This document shows, piece by piece, positions 62,304 to 64,000 of a stretch of 64,000 nt of DNA. Both the position numbers and the translations under genes were made by a program. The notes beneath the pieces are model-generated. The model was given only the letters and a program-made list of their open reading frames with translations, searched no databases and was not told the origin of the DNA. The stretch spans positions 868,001 to 932,000 of the forward strand of contig NZ_JAJIWP010000002.1 of assembly GCF_020880975.1 (NCBI RefSeq), given 5' to 3'. The DNA comes from Mucilaginibacter sp. UR6-1 (lineage in GTDB: Bacteria > Bacteroidota > Bacteroidia > Sphingobacteriales > Sphingobacteriaceae). How positions within the stretch are numbered: position 1 is the first letter of the stretch; each line of letters begins with the position of its first letter.

Positions 62304-63131
62304 CTAATCATTTTTTTCGCTTGCTAAGGCAAGTTCTTTCTGTGCATCCAGAGCTTCAAGGCGGGATACTAATGCCGCCCGCATGTCACGATAGGCATCG
62401 CCTCCGAGGGCTAAGCGTAATGGGGCAGGAGATATTTCAACGCTGTCGATCATCGCTTGTACCGATTTGTCTACGTCGCCTTTTATCGGGAATGTTCCAG
62501 CCGCAACGGCTCGTCTTACTTCACCGGCCGGCGTATTCTCATAGGCTTCCATAACTGGCGCTGTCGTCATGCCCGAACCAAAGGAGGTTTGATGTGCTCC
62601 CGGTTCAACAATGGTTACGCCAATGTTCAATGGTGCAAGTTCTTTGGCAATGGTATCGCAAAATCCTTCAACCGCCCATTTGGTGGTATGATAATAGCTA
62701 AAGTTAGGATAAGTGGTTTGCCCGCCTGCTGATGAAAGTTGCAGAATGCGGCCATGCCCCTGCTCTCTGAAATGCGGCAGTGCGGCGCGGATAACCTGTA
62801 TAGAACCGATAATATTGGTGTTGATCTGGTGGATGATCTGTTCGTCGCTGGCTTCTTCTGCCGAGCAGAATAAGGCATAGCCGGCATTATTAACCACTAC
62901 GTCTATTTGTCCGAGATCTGCGAATGCCTGATCGACTACCGCTTTAATAGCAGCAGTGTCGGTTACATCCAGTACAGCTACCCGCAAACTTTTAGGATAG
63001 TTTTCTTTTAACTCATTCAAGGCATCAGCTTTACGAACGGTAGCCACAACGCGGTCGCCTTTTGCCAGCAGTTTTTCAGTAAGTACTTTACCCAAACCGG
63101 TAGATGTTCCGGTTATTAACCATGTTTTCAT
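62304..63131 (-). CDS. SDR family oxidoreductase
   Basis: 275 aa. Cofactor motif TGTSTGLG at residues 7-14, NNAG at 81-84, catalytic Ser133/134, Tyr147 and Lys151 (YHTTKWAVEGF). Of the type often annotated oxidoreductase/SDR with the C-terminal region PAGEVRRAVAAGTF. Downstream of the AraC gene at 63228 by 96 bp, with its own -7 box in between. Substrate unknown. Confidence 0.92.
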   Translation of the reverse strand: MKTWLITGTSTGLGKVLTEKLLAKGDRVVATVRKADALNELKENYPKSLRVAVLDVTDTAAIKAVVDQAFADLGQIDVVVNNAGYALFCSAEEASDEQIIHQINTNIIGSIQVIRAALPHFREQGHGRILQLSSAGGQTTYPNFSYYHTTKWAVEGFCDTIAKELAPLNIGVTIVEPGAHQTSFGSGMTTAPVMEAYENTPAGEVRRAVAAGTFPIKGDVDKSVQAMIDSVEISPAPLRLALGGDAYRDMRAALVSRLEALDAQKELALASEKND

Positions 63132-63159
63132 TTTGTGTAGTTTTTTAATTTTACTGACA

Positions 63160-63224
63160 CAAAAATAGGTGCTGCAATCACCTGACCGTTAACCACGTAC
63201 AAACAAATACCGACCCTAATCAAA
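63160..63224 (-). promoter_or_regulatory. AraC operator (weak) and promoter for the SDR at 62304 (family B module)
   Basis: Minus strand: TTTGATTAGGGTC (63224-63212) and TTTGTACGTGGTT (63203-63191), 21 bp apart; 23 bp further the perfect -7 box TATTTTTG (63167-63160). The half-sites fit the family B consensus (TTTGATTTnnGCA) only partly, but the spacing is exact and the box is perfect. Abuts the AraC stop codon. Confidence 0.5.
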
Positions 63225-63227
63225 CAG

Positions 63228-64000
63228 CTATCGCAATGATGATGGAGCCTGACCTGAATAAGCCCGGAATGCCCTGGCAAAATGTGTAGGCTCTTCAAAC
63301 CCCAGGCTGTTACTGATCTGGCTTACGGTCCAGTTGGAGTGTACCAGTAAGGCGCGCGCCTCCAGCATCAGCCTTTCGTTGATAAGTTGTGTGGTGGTCA
63401 TCCCGGTTGTTTCTTTAAGTGCCCGGTTTAGGGAGTTGGTATGTACAGCCAGTTTTTCGGCAAAGTGCTGCGGTGTACGTAAGTTGATTTGCTGGTATGG
63501 GTAAGCCAGCGGAAATTGCCCGGCCAGTAAAGTTTTAAAGGAGTTAGCCAGGCGTGTTGATGCCGCTGAGCTTTTATTTTCGGGCTCCGGTTGCAGCTTT
63601 AACGCGCCATGGATGCACTCTAATACGTAGAGAAACAATAAGTCATATTTATGGGCATAGGTGGAAATTTGCTCCTGAAGCATTTTTTGGAACAGGCCGG
63701 TAAAAAGTGCTTTATCAAATTTGTTGAGTTTAAATACGGATTGCGCATTGCCGTTAAAAACGGCCCAATCAGCAGGGCGCAGGTGCGTGTGCAGCGGTAA
63801 AAAATCTTCTGTGAACATACAGGCATAGCCGCTGCAAATGCCTTCATGCACTTGCCAACGGTACGGCACCTCCCGGTTGGTAAATATCAGCGCCCACTCA
63901 TCTCCGTTCAACCGGTATTCTGTACCCTGGTAAAAGTATGAGGTGTTGCCGGTAACCAACGAAATTTTGTAGAAGTCTTTACGGCTATAGGATGCTGTCG
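63228..64000 (-). CDS. AraC-family transcriptional regulator (family B, 5' end outside the window)
   Basis: At least 257 codons, open to the right edge; the true start lies beyond 64000. The visible N-terminal part reads TASYSRKDFYKISLVTGNTSYFYQG, matching the RKGFYKISLL motif of family B; then VPYRWQVHEG, and a C-terminal HTH with SQISNSLGFEEPTHFARAFR. The TTG near 63959 is internal, not a start. Probable activator of the SDR at 62304. Confidence 0.9.
   Translation of the reverse strand, partial: TASYSRKDFYKISLVTGNTSYFYQGTEYRLNGDEWALIFTNREVPYRWQVHEGICSGYACMFTEDFLPLHTHLRPADWAVFNGNAQSVFKLNKFDKALFTGLFQKMLQEQISTYAHKYDLLFLYVLECIHGALKLQPEPENKSSAASTRLANSFKTLLAGQFPLAYPYQQINLRTPQHFAEKLAVHTNSLNRALKETTGMTTTQLINERLMLEARALLVHSNWTVSQISNSLGFEEPTHFARAFRAYSGQAPSSLR

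Overview
The window looks like chromosomal DNA of a Bacteroidota bacterium, most likely a Sphingobacteriaceae member of the Mucilaginibacter/Pedobacter type. The reasons are a SusC/SusD pair with glycoside hydrolases, several TonB-dependent receptors with CarboxypepD_reg-like N-termini, a DUF4249 lipoprotein, LytS/LytTR signalling, and promoters of the Bacteroidota type (TAnnTTTG at -7). No rRNA, tRNA, CRISPR array, phage or intact insertion sequence was seen.

Layout. (1) 1-16.4 kb is a regulator/oxidoreductase region. Four full AraC-family regulators of one paralogous group (family A) and one truncated copy sit beside short-chain dehydrogenases (SDRs) and NAD(P)-binding epimerase-like proteins. 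Mixed in are a LytS/LytTR two-component system, an HxlR/SDR pair, and a TonB receptor with its DUF4249 lipoprotein. (2) 16.4-31.6 kb is a polysaccharide utilization locus: SusC, SusD, GH30 and GH2, then a DUF5107-TPR protein and a sugar-porter MFS, with a divergent cupin-type AraC regulator. (3) 31.7-37 kb holds an MscS channel, a PA2169-type four-helix protein, a protein with a diadenylate-cyclase-like C-terminus, a PAS histidine kinase, a hydrolase remnant and a small secreted protein. (4) 37-39.1 kb is an OhrR-DoxX-DJ-1-Ohr oxidative/electrophile stress operon. (5) 39.2-46.2 kb is an RND efflux operon with TetR regulators on both sides. (6) 46.3-49 kb has a membrane protein and an M1-type metallopeptidase. 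(7) 49.2-64 kb is a second regulator/oxidoreductase region. It has four AraC proteins of a second group (family B), another AraC next to a DinB protein, an aldo/keto reductase, SDRs, NTF2-like proteins, and a TonB receptor followed by a Crp/Fnr regulator.

The main result is regulatory. Reading the intergenic DNA by eye, I find several direct-repeat operators, each of two 13-bp half-sites set 21 bp apart and at a fixed distance from a -7 box. Family A has three such modules, all 17 bp from the -7 box. Family B has five, 22-23 bp from the -7 box; one of these is weak. The AraC next to DinB has one with a different half-site, 23 bp from its box. Each AraC protein therefore appears to activate its neighbouring redox or detoxification gene through a repeated cassette, and in three cases the operator overlaps or abuts the regulator's own stop codon. 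The PUL operon and the transporter operon share an 18/20-bp element, which points to one AraC-controlled sugar regulon.

All functions are inferred by reading the sequence. No database search was run.
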